Below are positions 55,097 to 63,207 of a stretch of 64,000 bases of DNA, piece after piece; within the stretch, counting starts at the first letter, position 1; every line of letters begins with the position of its first letter. The DNA comes from Embleya sp045207785 (lineage in GTDB: Bacteria > Actinomycetota > Actinomycetes > Streptomycetales > Streptomycetaceae): NCBI RefSeq assembly GCF_045207785.1, contig NZ_CP108777.1, positions 3,038,001 through 3,102,000 on the forward strand. Direction: 5' to 3'. A program made the position numbers and the translations under genes. A model generated the notes under the pieces. That model saw nothing but the letters and a program-made list of their open reading frames with translations, had not been told where the DNA came from and did not search any database.

Positions 55097-56262
55097 ATGT
55101 ACATAGGCGAATCCGGTGGTTCGCAGGTTGGCATCACCCTGCAGGCGGCGTCGGAAAGCGCGAACGGCGCCGAGGCGTCCCTGAGCCCCGAGGACCTTCA
55201 CGCTTTGGCGACCGCGCGATTCATCGGCCGCGGCTTCGACGCGGACCAGGCCCAGACCCACGCCGCCGAACTCGTCGACGTCACCACGAAACGATTGGTC
55301 CTCCTCGTACCCCGTGATGGCGGAGTGGGCTTCGACATCCGCACGCTGCAAGAGTTGATGGCTGCCCGGGCACTGACCGAAGGCGACGACACCCAGATCG
55401 CCACCCGACTTCGACTCATCGCCCACCCCCCGCACTGGCGTAACACCTGGTTGCTCGCCGTCGGCCATCTCCTCACGACCTCGGAGCGCTTTGAGAAGCA
55501 GATCATCGACCTGCTCAAGTCCCTCGACACCGACCCCCGCCGCCTCAACGCCCGCTACCCCACGGCGCCCACGTTGGCAGCGGACATCCTCCAGGCCACA
55601 ACCGACCCGGCTTTGAACGAGCCCTGATCCAAAGCGTGTTCACAGTCCTCAAGCAACCGCCCGCCGTCGAACTGACCCGCCTTGCAGAGGCGCTGCTGCA
55701 CATCACCGGCACTCGCCACCGGCAAATGACCTTCGAACGACTCGCGACACCCGACGGAGGAACCCAATGGGCCGCCGCCGCCCTGATGCTGCGCGAGATG
55801 AGCCGATCGACCCGCGACAACGGTCGCCTCTCCAGCATCCGCGCCACCCAGACGCAACTTGCCCTGTCCGATTCCGAGCACCGGGCGATCCTGGGTTGGG
55901 AGATCCTCACGTACAAGCTGGAGGAATCCGATCCGGCGGGCGAAGACCTCGTGGCCTACTTGGGCCAGCGCCTGGCTCTGATCGGCCTCGACCAGGCCGA
56001 TCTGCAGCTTCTCTACGAGGGCCTCGAGGTACTGGCCGGATCGCGATACCGCCTGACCGACACCGACTCTGAACCCACGGCCATTCCCGTGCGCCTGCGA
56101 GTGGGCGATCGCACTCCACTCCTACGGGCCTTGGAGAACGATGACATCGCCACCTCCCTTGAGTTGGTGCTCGACGCGCTGCCACCCCTCCACTGGGCGG
56201 TTTCGGCCATGCCTCGGATCAGTGATCAAACCTGCGCAAAACTGACAATCAGTCGGTTGTGA
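55097..56262 (+). pseudogene. C-terminal remnant of a NACHT/STAND-like protein
   Basis: Two consecutive frames form one coding unit: 55097-55627 (GVGFDIRTLQELMAARALTE, HPPHWRNTWLLAVGHLLTTS) and, after a one-base shift near 55605, a second frame (FERALIQSVFTVLKQPP) to TGA 56260-56262. FDIRTLQELMAARAL resembles the LQE(F/Y)xAA motif that ends NACHT ATPase domains, and the rest is helical-repeat-like. The P-loop portion is absent, since the Hachiman-like gene ends only 75 bases earlier. Probably debris of another defence gene. Confidence 0.45.
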
Positions 56263-56519
56263 AGTCCAAACGCCTCATCATCGACGCGCGAGCCTGCCCC
56301 AGCTGAGATGGATCCGATGGACACGGACCAGGCCAGGCACACGACGACGCGTACGCAGACGCGGCTCCGCGTGCACCACCGGCTCACGAGCTCACACGGC
56401 CCGTTTCCGGGTGCCGGAGGCCGCGTTGCGGTCGGAGATTCTTGGGAGGGCAGCGCGTGGTATGAGGCCGTGACGGTGCTTGCTCGTAGGCTGCGGAGGC
56501 ATTTGGCTGCTGGCCGCTC

Positions 56520-56525
56520 CAGACT
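56520..56525 (+). promoter_or_regulatory. Leaderless -10-like box CAGACT
   Basis: CAGACT followed by six bases and the ATG at 56532, matching the spacing of the other leaderless promoters in this window. Confidence 0.4.
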
Positions 56526-56531
56526 TGAGGT

Positions 56532-57434
56532 ATGTACGAGCGAGAAGAAGCTTGGTTTCGCGAAGGAGCAGCCCGTCTGCGTTCGGTACTCGAAGCTCGT
56601 GGGTGGACTGATGCGCTACCCGATGACCGGGACTACTACGCGTGCCCGTGTTGTCTGAATGTGTTCGGTGTGGAGTCGATCGCCAACGGAGAACTGAGCA
56701 AGGAGCACGTTCCGCCGCGATCAGTCGGCGGAAAGGTTCTACTTCTCACATGCAGCAGGTGCAACAACACGTCCGGATCAAAGTTTGACTCTCATGCTGC
56801 GGGTCGAGCGCGACTTATGCGGTTCCTCGAAGGGCAGGGCGAGTCAGACGCCACGCTTACAGGTGAGGATTTCACCGTCAGCGGGGTGGTCAGGCGCTTC
56901 GAACAGGGGTTTGTGATGGAGGGTGCTTCCACGAGGAGCAATCCCACGGACTGGGAGGCCCATCTGATAGCGCTGGATGCGGGGATGTTCCCCGAGAATT
57001 TCAAGCTGAGCTTGCGCGGGCATCGGGCTGACAGGGCGAAGGCGATAACCTCCTACACTCGCTCAGCGTACCTGGCCGCTTTTTCTGCTTTCGGCTGGAG
57101 CTACATACTTCGAACCGTGCTCGACCCCATCAGGGATGCGCTGAACCACGACGCCGTTGCTCCGCCCATCTGTGCGCAAGAGCCGGACGCCTCGGACGAT
57201 CGGCGAGACATAATGATCGTGACTGATCCGTCGGAGTTCTGTAGTGTCCGGGTGGGCGTCGGGGAATACACAGTATTCCTACCTGACTTCGATCCTTCGC
57301 TGTCGTGCGGCGACTTGGCAGATGCTCTTGCTGCCCAGATGGCATCAGGAAGTGGTGCCGCAATGACGTTCCATGGCTCTGTGGTTCCTTGGCCTGCGAA
57401 GCCGCTCTATTCGGCTGATCCGCCGTGTGACTGA
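56532..57434 (+). CDS. HNH-type endonuclease of lower GC
   Basis: 300 residues from the ATG at 56532. A zinc-supported HNH core occupies residues 38-90: CPCCLNVF, ELSKEHVPPRSVGGK, TCSRCNNTSGSKFDSHA. The EHVPP variant supplies the general base. The rest is mixed alpha/beta with no motif. Many codons end in A or T (for example CTA CTT CTC ACA and TTT GAC TCT CAT GCT), unlike every neighbour, a sign of recent transfer from a lower-GC source. The gene appears inserted beside a truncated minus-strand gene (57469-57693). Probably a stand-alone defence or selfish nuclease. Confidence 0.75.
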   Translation: MYEREEAWFREGAARLRSVLEARGWTDALPDDRDYYACPCCLNVFGVESIANGELSKEHVPPRSVGGKVLLLTCSRCNNTSGSKFDSHAAGRARLMRFLEGQGESDATLTGEDFTVSGVVRRFEQGFVMEGASTRSNPTDWEAHLIALDAGMFPENFKLSLRGHRADRAKAITSYTRSAYLAAFSAFGWSYILRTVLDPIRDALNHDAVAPPICAQEPDASDDRRDIMIVTDPSEFCSVRVGVGEYTVFLPDFDPSLSCGDLADALAAQMASGSGAAMTFHGSVVPWPAKPLYSADPPCD

Positions 57435-57468
57435 GCGTTCTCAACAGCCTTTGGAGTGGGTCGTTCCG

Positions 57469-57693
57469 GCTCCTCGTAGGATCGGAAGGCCCGGGGGTTC
57501 GCCGCGCTCCGGGCAGCCCCACCCGCGTGGTGCCGTGCGCGGGCCACAGATCGGCGTTTGTCACCCGTCCCCGGCTGTCCCAGCTGGTTCCGATCGCCTT
57601 CAGGGCGCCGTCGACCGCTGCCAGTGCTTGCTCGTGGGTCATGCCGAATCTCAGCGGGCCCACGTGCTCGAACGGGGCGAACGGGCAGACCAT
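57469..57693 (-). pseudogene. 5' fragment of a hypothetical gene
   Basis: The minus strand from the ATG at 57693 reads PFAPFEHVGPLRFGMTHEQA and LAAVDGALKAIGTSWDSRG, a good N-terminal domain. It then degenerates into Arg/Pro-rich noise by about 57469. Only about 70 codons remain, so the gene was probably truncated when the HNH gene arrived. Family unknown to me beyond being a small actinobacterial protein. Confidence 0.45.
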
Positions 57694-57920
57694 CCGCTCC
57701 GACTCCTCCTGCACGCCCCTACACGTCCGTTCCTACGCCAACTTCCGCTGCCTGTGTGACGATTTCCAGCCGCGCTGCTGATCCGCGCACGCCCTCGGGG
57801 AGGCTACGGGCACCGGACGATAACCCGGCTCGGCACGCGAGTTCGAGCTTGGAAGACGGCGGTGCCTTCGACGCAGAGGGGGTAGCGGCGGACCTTCTTG
57901 GACCGGGTGGCCTCGCGTGT

Positions 57921-58006
57921 TCGCGGGTGCGGCGGTTCCTGTGGTGCCTCTCGGTTTCCTGTCGAGTTTTCCTGTCTGGTTTTCCTCACGACTTTCGGGT
58001 TGGGTG
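57921..58006 (+). repeat. Dispersed repeat B, copy 1
   Basis: About 86 bases nearly identical to 63121-63207. It includes a T-rich core (GTCGAGTTTTCCTGTCTGG, then TTTTCCTCACGACTTTCGGG) that is unusually AT-rich for this DNA. It abuts repeat A copy 1. Confidence 0.75.
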
Positions 58007-58225
58007 CTCCGTCCCGGCTGTTTTGAAAGATCTTGTCGATTGATCATGTGTTGACCGTTGGGTTTGCAGGATCTGGGATTTTGGATCTTGGCTGCGTGGC
58101 CCGGGTCTTGCTGTCTTGCTCGGCTTTGTCTGGCCTGTGGGCTGTGGTTTTGCAGGATCTGGGACGGATGGTCGGTTCCGTTGGGAAAACCCGTGGGTGG
58201 AGGTTGGGGTCGCCTTGAGGGTGCT
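58007..58225 (+). repeat. Dispersed repeat A, copy 1
   Basis: About 219 bases of lower GC, highly similar to 60301-60525 and 62797-62998. Each copy contains two 16-mers TTTGCAG(G/A)ATCTGGGA about 86-88 bases apart (here at 58063 and 58149), a TGTTTTGAA(A/G) start block and the tail GTTCCGTTGGGAAAACCCGT. Copy 2 differs by small indels that break any reading frame, so it is probably not coding. It may be an intergenic mobile or RNA element. Confidence 0.8.
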
Positions 58226-58355
58226 GATCTTGACGTGAGGCGGTGATCACCTGCTGCGCGTCGCGATTGAGGATTCCCTTTCCGGGAACGTCCCGGGCCC
58301 GTCGCGGCGTTCGCGGATCGTACGGCGAGGGATTCCGACGAGGGCTGGGGGACCG

Positions 58356-58634
58356 ATGGCGAACGGGTACTCGCGGGGCGCGGTGGCGGAGGCGGTCGTG
58401 GTCCGTCACCGCCCCTTCGGAATGATGGTCGACATGCCCAACGGCGAGGTCGGCCTGCTGGAGCCGGAGTACGCGGAGCCGGTGTGGCGGGACACGGACG
58501 GCTGGTACCCGGCCGGGACCCGCCTTCGGGTCGTGGTCCTGGGCTACACCACACCCGGACCCGGCGAGTTCCGACCCGCCCAACTGCGCCTGGCCTCCGA
58601 CCCGAACATCATCGACGCCATCACAAACCCGTGA
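58356..58634 (+). CDS. Small S1/OB-fold-like protein
   Basis: 92 residues, ATG at 58356 with GGGGG upstream. AEAVVVRHRPFGMMVDMPNG, EVGLLEPEYAEPVW and TRLRVVVLGYT correspond to the five-strand S1/OB fold seen in single-domain S1-like proteins that bind RNA. It is shorter than ribosomal S1 repeats with linkers, but full length for a lone domain. It lies just after repeat A copy 1. Confidence 0.6.
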   Translation: MANGYSRGAVAEAVVVRHRPFGMMVDMPNGEVGLLEPEYAEPVWRDTDGWYPAGTRLRVVVLGYTTPGPGEFRPAQLRLASDPNIIDAITNP

Positions 58635-58820
58635 ACGCACGCATGGGGAGGGCGATGTCGACGTACTCGCGACCGAGCCCCGATCGGCGGGTCCTGGCGC
58701 GGTTGAGTCTGCGTCGTCTCAATGGCGGGTCAGGGGTGCGGTGTTCCGACCTGGGATGCGGCACCGATTGAGAATGTCGTGTTGTGTTTTGTGGCCTGGG
58801 GTTTTGGCGTGTGGTGTTGG

Positions 58821-58911
58821 GCGTGCCTGTGGCCGAGGGGTCGGTTGACCTGGGGTGCCGCAGGGTTTGAGAAGGTCGGGCAACGCCTTGAGAATTCCCT
58901 CTCTCGCGGTA
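58821..58911 (+). repeat. Dispersed repeat C, copy 1
   Basis: Similar to 63717-63795; shared core GGTGCCGCAGGGTTTGAGAA. Both copies end in a variable stretch and GA(G/A)AATTCCCT-like sequence. Confidence 0.6.
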
Positions 58912-58992
58912 CGCCGCGCGCCGGGTGGTCGGGGTGCCGCTCGTTCGAGTGGGTCTGGCGTACGCCGCCGCGGCTGTGGAGAGGATTCGGCC

Positions 58993-59217
58993 ATGGCTGT
59001 CATGGGTCCCGGTTTCGACGATGATCCCGAGTACGACGACTACGACCCTGCCTGGAGCACCCGGGACAACACGGCAGTCGGCAGTTCCTCGCGTTGTCCT
59101 GCGCCGCCCGGCGGCCGGTCGATGGTCAACGATGGAACGTCAGTTGCCGCACCGAGTCGTGTTCGGGTGACCGGCCGGGGCGCCGGCGCCACCGGCGGAC
59201 GGGCCGCGTGGCGATAG
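58993..59217 (+). CDS. Possible small acidic protein
   Basis: About 74 residues from the ATG at 58993 with GAGAGGA upstream. N-terminus MAVMGPGFDDDPEYDDYDPA is acidic and plausible, the C-terminal half is Gly/Arg-rich and unconvincing. It overlaps the -10 box of the next gene. May be a truncated gene. Confidence 0.25.
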   Translation: MAVMGPGFDDDPEYDDYDPAWSTRDNTAVGSSSRCPAPPGGRSMVNDGTSVAAPSRVRVTGRGAGATGGRAAWR

Positions 59218-59220
59218 GTT
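59215..59220 (+). promoter_or_regulatory. Leaderless -10 box TAGGTT
   Basis: TAGGTT followed by exactly six bases and the GTG at 59227. Confidence 0.55.
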
Positions 59221-59226
59221 CGCCGG

Positions 59227-59763
59227 GTGACCGTCGAACGCCTGCGCCATCTGTCCGGTCCCGAATACTCCGATATCTGGGACCGTCTCGGTGCCCGGTT
59301 CGCCTTCAGGCCCAGTGTGTGCGAGTTCCCGGGGATCACGGAACCCTCGCCGTCGATCACGTGGAGCCTGGACGCGTTGCGCGACGACCCCGGCGACCGG
59401 AACCTCGACCGTCTGGTCGACGTCGTCCAGGACGGGCTCGCCGACCGTTGCGGGCCGGGGGAGTCGCTGTGGATCCTGGACCGGCAGCACACCTGCTACC
59501 GGCTGCGCCCGGACGTCCCGGAGACCGACATGTTCTTGCCGCGCGTGCTTGAGGGGCGCTCGCGCGAGGGTTGGCCGTTCGGCCCGTACCCGGAGGGGGA
59601 CTACCATGTCTTCCTCGCGGAGGACCTTCGATTCGGCACCTTCGGGCACCCCTGGGAACACACCTTCTGCGTGTTCGGCGCGGAACTCCTGGACGAGATC
59701 GAACAGGACGTGCAACACGTCCTGGGACGACCTCTCCGCCGGGACGGGACACCCGCCGGCTGA
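59227..59763 (+). CDS. DUF2716-type protein
   Basis: 178 residues from a leaderless GTG at 59227. The pattern YSDIWDRLGARFAFRPSVC, LDRQHTCYRLRPDVPE, YPEGDYHVFLAEDLRFGTFG and HPWEHTFCVFGAELLD is the DUF2716 signature. Function unknown; Trp, His and Cys residues around GTFGHPWEHTFCVFG are the most conserved part. The same domain forms the C-terminal third of the gene at 61391. Convergent with the tandem-repeat gene at 59836-60270. Confidence 0.75.
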   Translation: MTVERLRHLSGPEYSDIWDRLGARFAFRPSVCEFPGITEPSPSITWSLDALRDDPGDRNLDRLVDVVQDGLADRCGPGESLWILDRQHTCYRLRPDVPETDMFLPRVLEGRSREGWPFGPYPEGDYHVFLAEDLRFGTFGHPWEHTFCVFGAELLDEIEQDVQHVLGRPLRRDGTPAG

Positions 59764-59835
59764 CCGACCCCTGCGGCGACTCGTGCTCCTGATGCCTCTC
59801 CGCCCGGCCCCGTGGTCCGTGTCGTTCCCGCGGGC

Positions 59836-60270
59836 TCAGCCGGTGTCGCTTCGGTCCTCGGCACCCAGTGCGGGGAGGAGGTGATCGAGCGACCGGAAGT
59901 CGTCGTGGGTCCTGCCTGGGGGCGGTGAGTTGAGGATTCCGATGTAGACGGGTCCGCGTGTGGTTCGTGTCCGCAGTGCGGTCCATTGGTCGAGGTCGTG
60001 TTCGGCGTACGCGTGGACCAGGACGGCGAGTCGAATTTCGTGGGCCGGGGTGAACCGGTTCTCCCGCGCGCCGAGCGGGGGCAGCAGGTGGTCGATCGAG
60101 CGGAAGTAGCCGTCGGTCGTGTCCGGGGGGAGCGTGCGGAACATTTCGAGGTACACGTTCCCGTACTTCGTCCGTGCCCGCAGCATGGTCGTCTCGTCGA
60201 GGGCGTGTTCGGCGTACTCGTGCAACACAACGAGGAGTTGCCTTCGCTGGGCATCGTCGAACCTGGTCAT
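59836..60270 (-). CDS. Protein of two 60-residue tandem repeats
   Basis: 144 residues from the ATG at 60270, preceded by TACGCT and six bases (leaderless). Two repeats are visible: LLVVLHEYAEHALDETTMLR with GYFRSIDHLLPPLG, and LAVLVHAYAEHDLDQWTALR with DDFRSLDHLLPALG. Each repeat is helical with a conserved YAEH and SxDHLLPxLG. The family is unknown to me. The compact, acidic, duplicated form resembles small immunity or adaptor proteins; that is only an analogy. It is convergent with the DUF2716 gene. Confidence 0.65.
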   Translation of the reverse strand: MTRFDDAQRRQLLVVLHEYAEHALDETTMLRARTKYGNVYLEMFRTLPPDTTDGYFRSIDHLLPPLGARENRFTPAHEIRLAVLVHAYAEHDLDQWTALRTRTTRGPVYIGILNSPPPGRTHDDFRSLDHLLPALGAEDRSDTG

Positions 60271-60276
60271 CGCCCG

Positions 60277-60282
60277 AGCGTA
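60277..60282 (-). promoter_or_regulatory. Leaderless -10 box TACGCT
   Basis: On the minus strand TACGCT, then six bases, then the ATG at 60270. Confidence 0.5.
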
Positions 60283-60300
60283 TCGGGGCTCGTCCGGCTG

Positions 60301-60525
60301 CTCCGTCCCGGCTGTTTTGAAAGATCTTGTCGATCGATCATGTGTGGACCATTGGATTTGCAGAATCTGGGACTTCGGATCTTGACTGCGTGATCTGGGT
60401 TTTGCTGTCTTGCTCGACTTTGTCTGGCCTGTGTGGCCTGTGACTTTGCAGAATCTGGGACGGATGTTCAGTTCCGTTGGGAAAACCCGTAGACGGGGGA
60501 TGAGGTCGCCTTGAGGATGCTGATC
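60301..60525 (+). repeat. Dispersed repeat A, copy 2
   Basis: About 225 bases similar to copies at 58007 and 62797. The 16-mer TTTGCAGAATCTGGGA occurs at 60357 and 60445. Small indels relative to the others argue against a conserved reading frame. Confidence 0.8.
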
Positions 60526-61370
60526 CTGATGTGATGCGGCGTTTACCTGCGGTCGGTTCTTCTCGCGTCGGTTGCTGGTTCGGCCGACCTCGGTCCGGGG
60601 GCGTCAGGGCCGGTTCGGTCCATGGTGCATGTCTTGCCGTCGAGGGTCGGATTGCGGATCGTCTCCGGGGTCTCCTCGAGGCCGCACTTCGGGTGCGTTC
60701 GATCGCTCTCTCCTGGTCGCCCTGGTCGAGGAGGCTCACGGCGGGGTGCGCCGCGTCGCCGACGCCTGTCCCAACCGACCACACCGATCGCCCGGTGGAT
60801 GACGATCACCGCCCGCGCCGCTCTCCACGACGCTGCGGGCGCTCACCTCGTCGCCGGTTCCCGGCGGTCGTGGCGCAACCCCGGCGGGTCGGCCGTGGTT
60901 GCCGGGGAAGCCCGGTGTGTCGGGGGCCGGCCCGTCGCCCTCACCCACCGCCGCAACCCGCACTGGCCGCAGATGGAGGAGGTGATCGACCGTATCAACG
61001 CCGGCCTGTCGGTGGAGGCCGTGCCCGCACCGCCACCCGACCTCCTCCCGGCATGGCTTCATCGACCTCGCGGAGTGCACCGTGGCCTACGCCGTCGGCA
61101 TCCTCTTCCGGTCCCGGGACTGGTTGCGCAGGGCACCGCAGCACGCCTTGGATGCCTGCCGTGACGGGGTCGGCAGGCTCCGATCCGACCTGTGGGGCGT
61201 CGGCGAGGCCGACCCGCGTGCGAAGAACACCCGGCGGTACGCGTTGTGCTCGAAGGCTTCGCGGGCTTCGTCGGAGACGCCGCCGGTGCGGGTCGCGATC
61301 ATCCCGGCCGAGCGGAATGACGTTCGTTCGACGAGGCCCGTTCGCATTTAACCGATGGTTTCGCGGGAAC
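60526..61370. other. Gene-poor stretch
   Basis: About 845 bases. A plus-strand stretch near 60960-61230 is partly protein-like (QMEEVIDRINAGLSVEAVP and VAYAVGILFRSRDWLRRAPQ), but in different frames and without a clear start. Probably decayed coding DNA. Confidence 0.3.
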
Positions 61371-61390
61371 TACGGTGCTTGAATGCCGCG

Positions 61391-62647
61391 GTGGTCTTGG
61401 ACGTGGGGGAACTGTTGGCAGCGCACGATCGCGTCCTGCGTGGCTCCGGTTCGGCGCATCCGCGGTTCGGCACGGTGGTCGAGCGGATCGGACCGTTGAC
61501 CCTCACTCACTACGGCACCCACTGCATCGTCGAGCACCGCGCTTTGGACGCCTCGACCTCGGTCGCGCGGCTTGCCGCGCAAGTGCGGCGGAGCGCGGCC
61601 GCGCGTGTGGAACCTGTGGAGTGGCGTGTGTTCGCCCACGACGCCGAAGCGTCGCAGCTGACGGCCTCGCTCGAAGCGGCGGGTTTCACCGCGGGATGGG
61701 AGCGCAGTGTCCTGGTCGGCGAAGTCGCCGAGCTCGACCTTCCCCGGCCGGAGCCGGAGTGGAAAGTCGAATCGGTCCGGTGGGACGAGCCGCAGGCGCG
61801 GCAGGCGCTGGACCTGTCCGCCGGTTCCGGGCCGCACCGCGTTCCCCTGTCGGCCTGGCACGCGATGGGCTCGATCCCATACTGGGACGTCGACGTCCGT
61901 GTGTTGACCCACCGCGGAAGGGTTACCGCGGCCTGCTGGCTGGAGTCCGTTCGGGGCACCGCGTTCGCTGCCGTCGGGGGCCTGACCGCGTCACGTCCCG
62001 AACTGCTCGCCGAGCTGCCACGTTGGCGGTTCCAGTCGCCGGCGAAGGGGTTCGTGGTCGCCGAGGCCGACGGGCAGCTGCGCAGTGCCCTCACGGCCGT
62101 CGGGTTTCGGGACGTCACGACGGTCCGGTCCCACCACTGGACCCCGCCGGGCGAACCCGCTGCGGCCCCGCCCGCGAGGCATTCCCTCCACGACGCCGGG
62201 TCCGGACGGATAGCGCGTCGCTGTGAGGCCCGCGTCGGCTTCGACTACGCCGGCGGGAGTGGACGGTATACCGCGCCGCTCGACTCGCGCCGCTGGTTCT
62301 ACGGCATGCTCGACCGCGGCACTCCGGCGATTGCAGCCGCCGAAGGCGTCATCGAGCGGGGCCTGCGCGCCTGCGTCCGGCCCGGCGAATGGGTCTACGA
62401 GTGTCGCCCCTATCTCAATGGCTGGGAGTTCGACCCGCACCGCGTCGGTGGCCCGGGACAGCCGCCCTGGCCGGGTGGCGCCATCGCCGACGACGAGTTC
62501 CAGTTCCTCGCCACCGCGGACGCCCGCCTCGGCACGTTCGCCCACTACGCCGAACAAACCCTCGTCGTCTTCGGAGAGGACCTCATCGAGCAGGTCGCGA
62601 ATGACTTGGACCACCTACTCGGTGGCGGCGTCTGGACCTTCGGTTGA
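61391..62647 (+). CDS. GNAT-like N-terminal region fused to a DUF2716 domain
   Basis: 418 residues if the GTG at 61391 is used; a TACGGT box (61371-61376) lies just upstream. The frame is open to 61355, but those codons precede the box. The N-terminal 270 residues resemble a two-part GNAT-type fold (VLTHRGRVTAACWLESVRG and FVVAEADGQLRSALTAVGFR). The C-terminal 140 residues are DUF2716-like (WFYGMLDRGTPAIAAAEGVI, DEFQFLATADARLGTFAHYA, EQTLVVFGEDLIEQVANDLD). There HPWExT is replaced by HYAEQT. Two domains in one chain suggest DUF2716 acts as a binding or toxin-neutralising module; this is inference. Confidence 0.65.
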   Translation: MVLDVGELLAAHDRVLRGSGSAHPRFGTVVERIGPLTLTHYGTHCIVEHRALDASTSVARLAAQVRRSAAARVEPVEWRVFAHDAEASQLTASLEAAGFTAGWERSVLVGEVAELDLPRPEPEWKVESVRWDEPQARQALDLSAGSGPHRVPLSAWHAMGSIPYWDVDVRVLTHRGRVTAACWLESVRGTAFAAVGGLTASRPELLAELPRWRFQSPAKGFVVAEADGQLRSALTAVGFRDVTTVRSHHWTPPGEPAAAPPARHSLHDAGSGRIARRCEARVGFDYAGGSGRYTAPLDSRRWFYGMLDRGTPAIAAAEGVIERGLRACVRPGEWVYECRPYLNGWEFDPHRVGGPGQPPWPGGAIADDEFQFLATADARLGTFAHYAEQTLVVFGEDLIEQVANDLDHLLGGGVWTFG

Positions 62648-62796
62648 GCACTCGGGTGACGCCCCGTCATCAACTCGTGAATATCCTGTCCGAGCCGACT
62701 TCCCTGCCGCGAACTCGTGGAGCGCGTCCCCACCGAGGCCGCGGTGGCGCTCGTTGCATCAACCTCTCCACCGGGCTCGGCCCGGCTGTCGCCTGC

Positions 62797-62998
62797 CCCG
62801 TCCTGGCTGTTTTGAAGCCTCTTGTCGATTGATCATGTGTTGACCATTGGATTTGCAGAATCTGGGACTTTGGATCTTGGCTGCGTGGCCTGGGTTTTGC
62901 TGCCTTGCTCGACCTTGTCTGACCTCTGGCCCGAGGCTTTGCAGAATCTGGGACGGATGTTCAGTTCCGTTGGGAAAACCCGTGGACGGAGGACGAAG
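62797..62998 (+). repeat. Dispersed repeat A, copy 3
   Basis: About 200 bases similar to copies 1 and 2. The 16-mer occurs at 62852 and 62938. The shared tail is GTTCCGTTGGGAAAACCCGT. Confidence 0.8.
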
Positions 62999-63120
62999 TT
63001 GCCCTATCGGTGGCCGTTCGTGTCGTTCCTGATCGGTGTCCTCTTTCCGATGGCCACCCCGGCGGGTGAGGCCTGGAACGCCCGGTCGACGGGTCTTGGC
63101 GCGGTTGAGCCGAACCGGTG

Positions 63121-63207
63121 TCGCGGGCGCGACGGTTCCTGCGGCGCCATCTCGGTTTTCTGTCGAGTTTTCCTGTCTGGTTTTCCTCACGACTTTCGGG
63201 TCGGGTT
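63121..63207 (+). repeat. Dispersed repeat B, copy 2
   Basis: Second copy of the T-rich repeat at 57921-58006. Here it lies after repeat A copy 3 instead of before it, so A and B are separate units whose order has been rearranged. Confidence 0.75.

Noticed and set aside
58007..63207. CRISPR array or tandem-repeat array
   Set aside because: Repeat units are about 210 bp and kilobases apart; there is no regular short repeat/spacer pattern anywhere in the window, and no cas gene.
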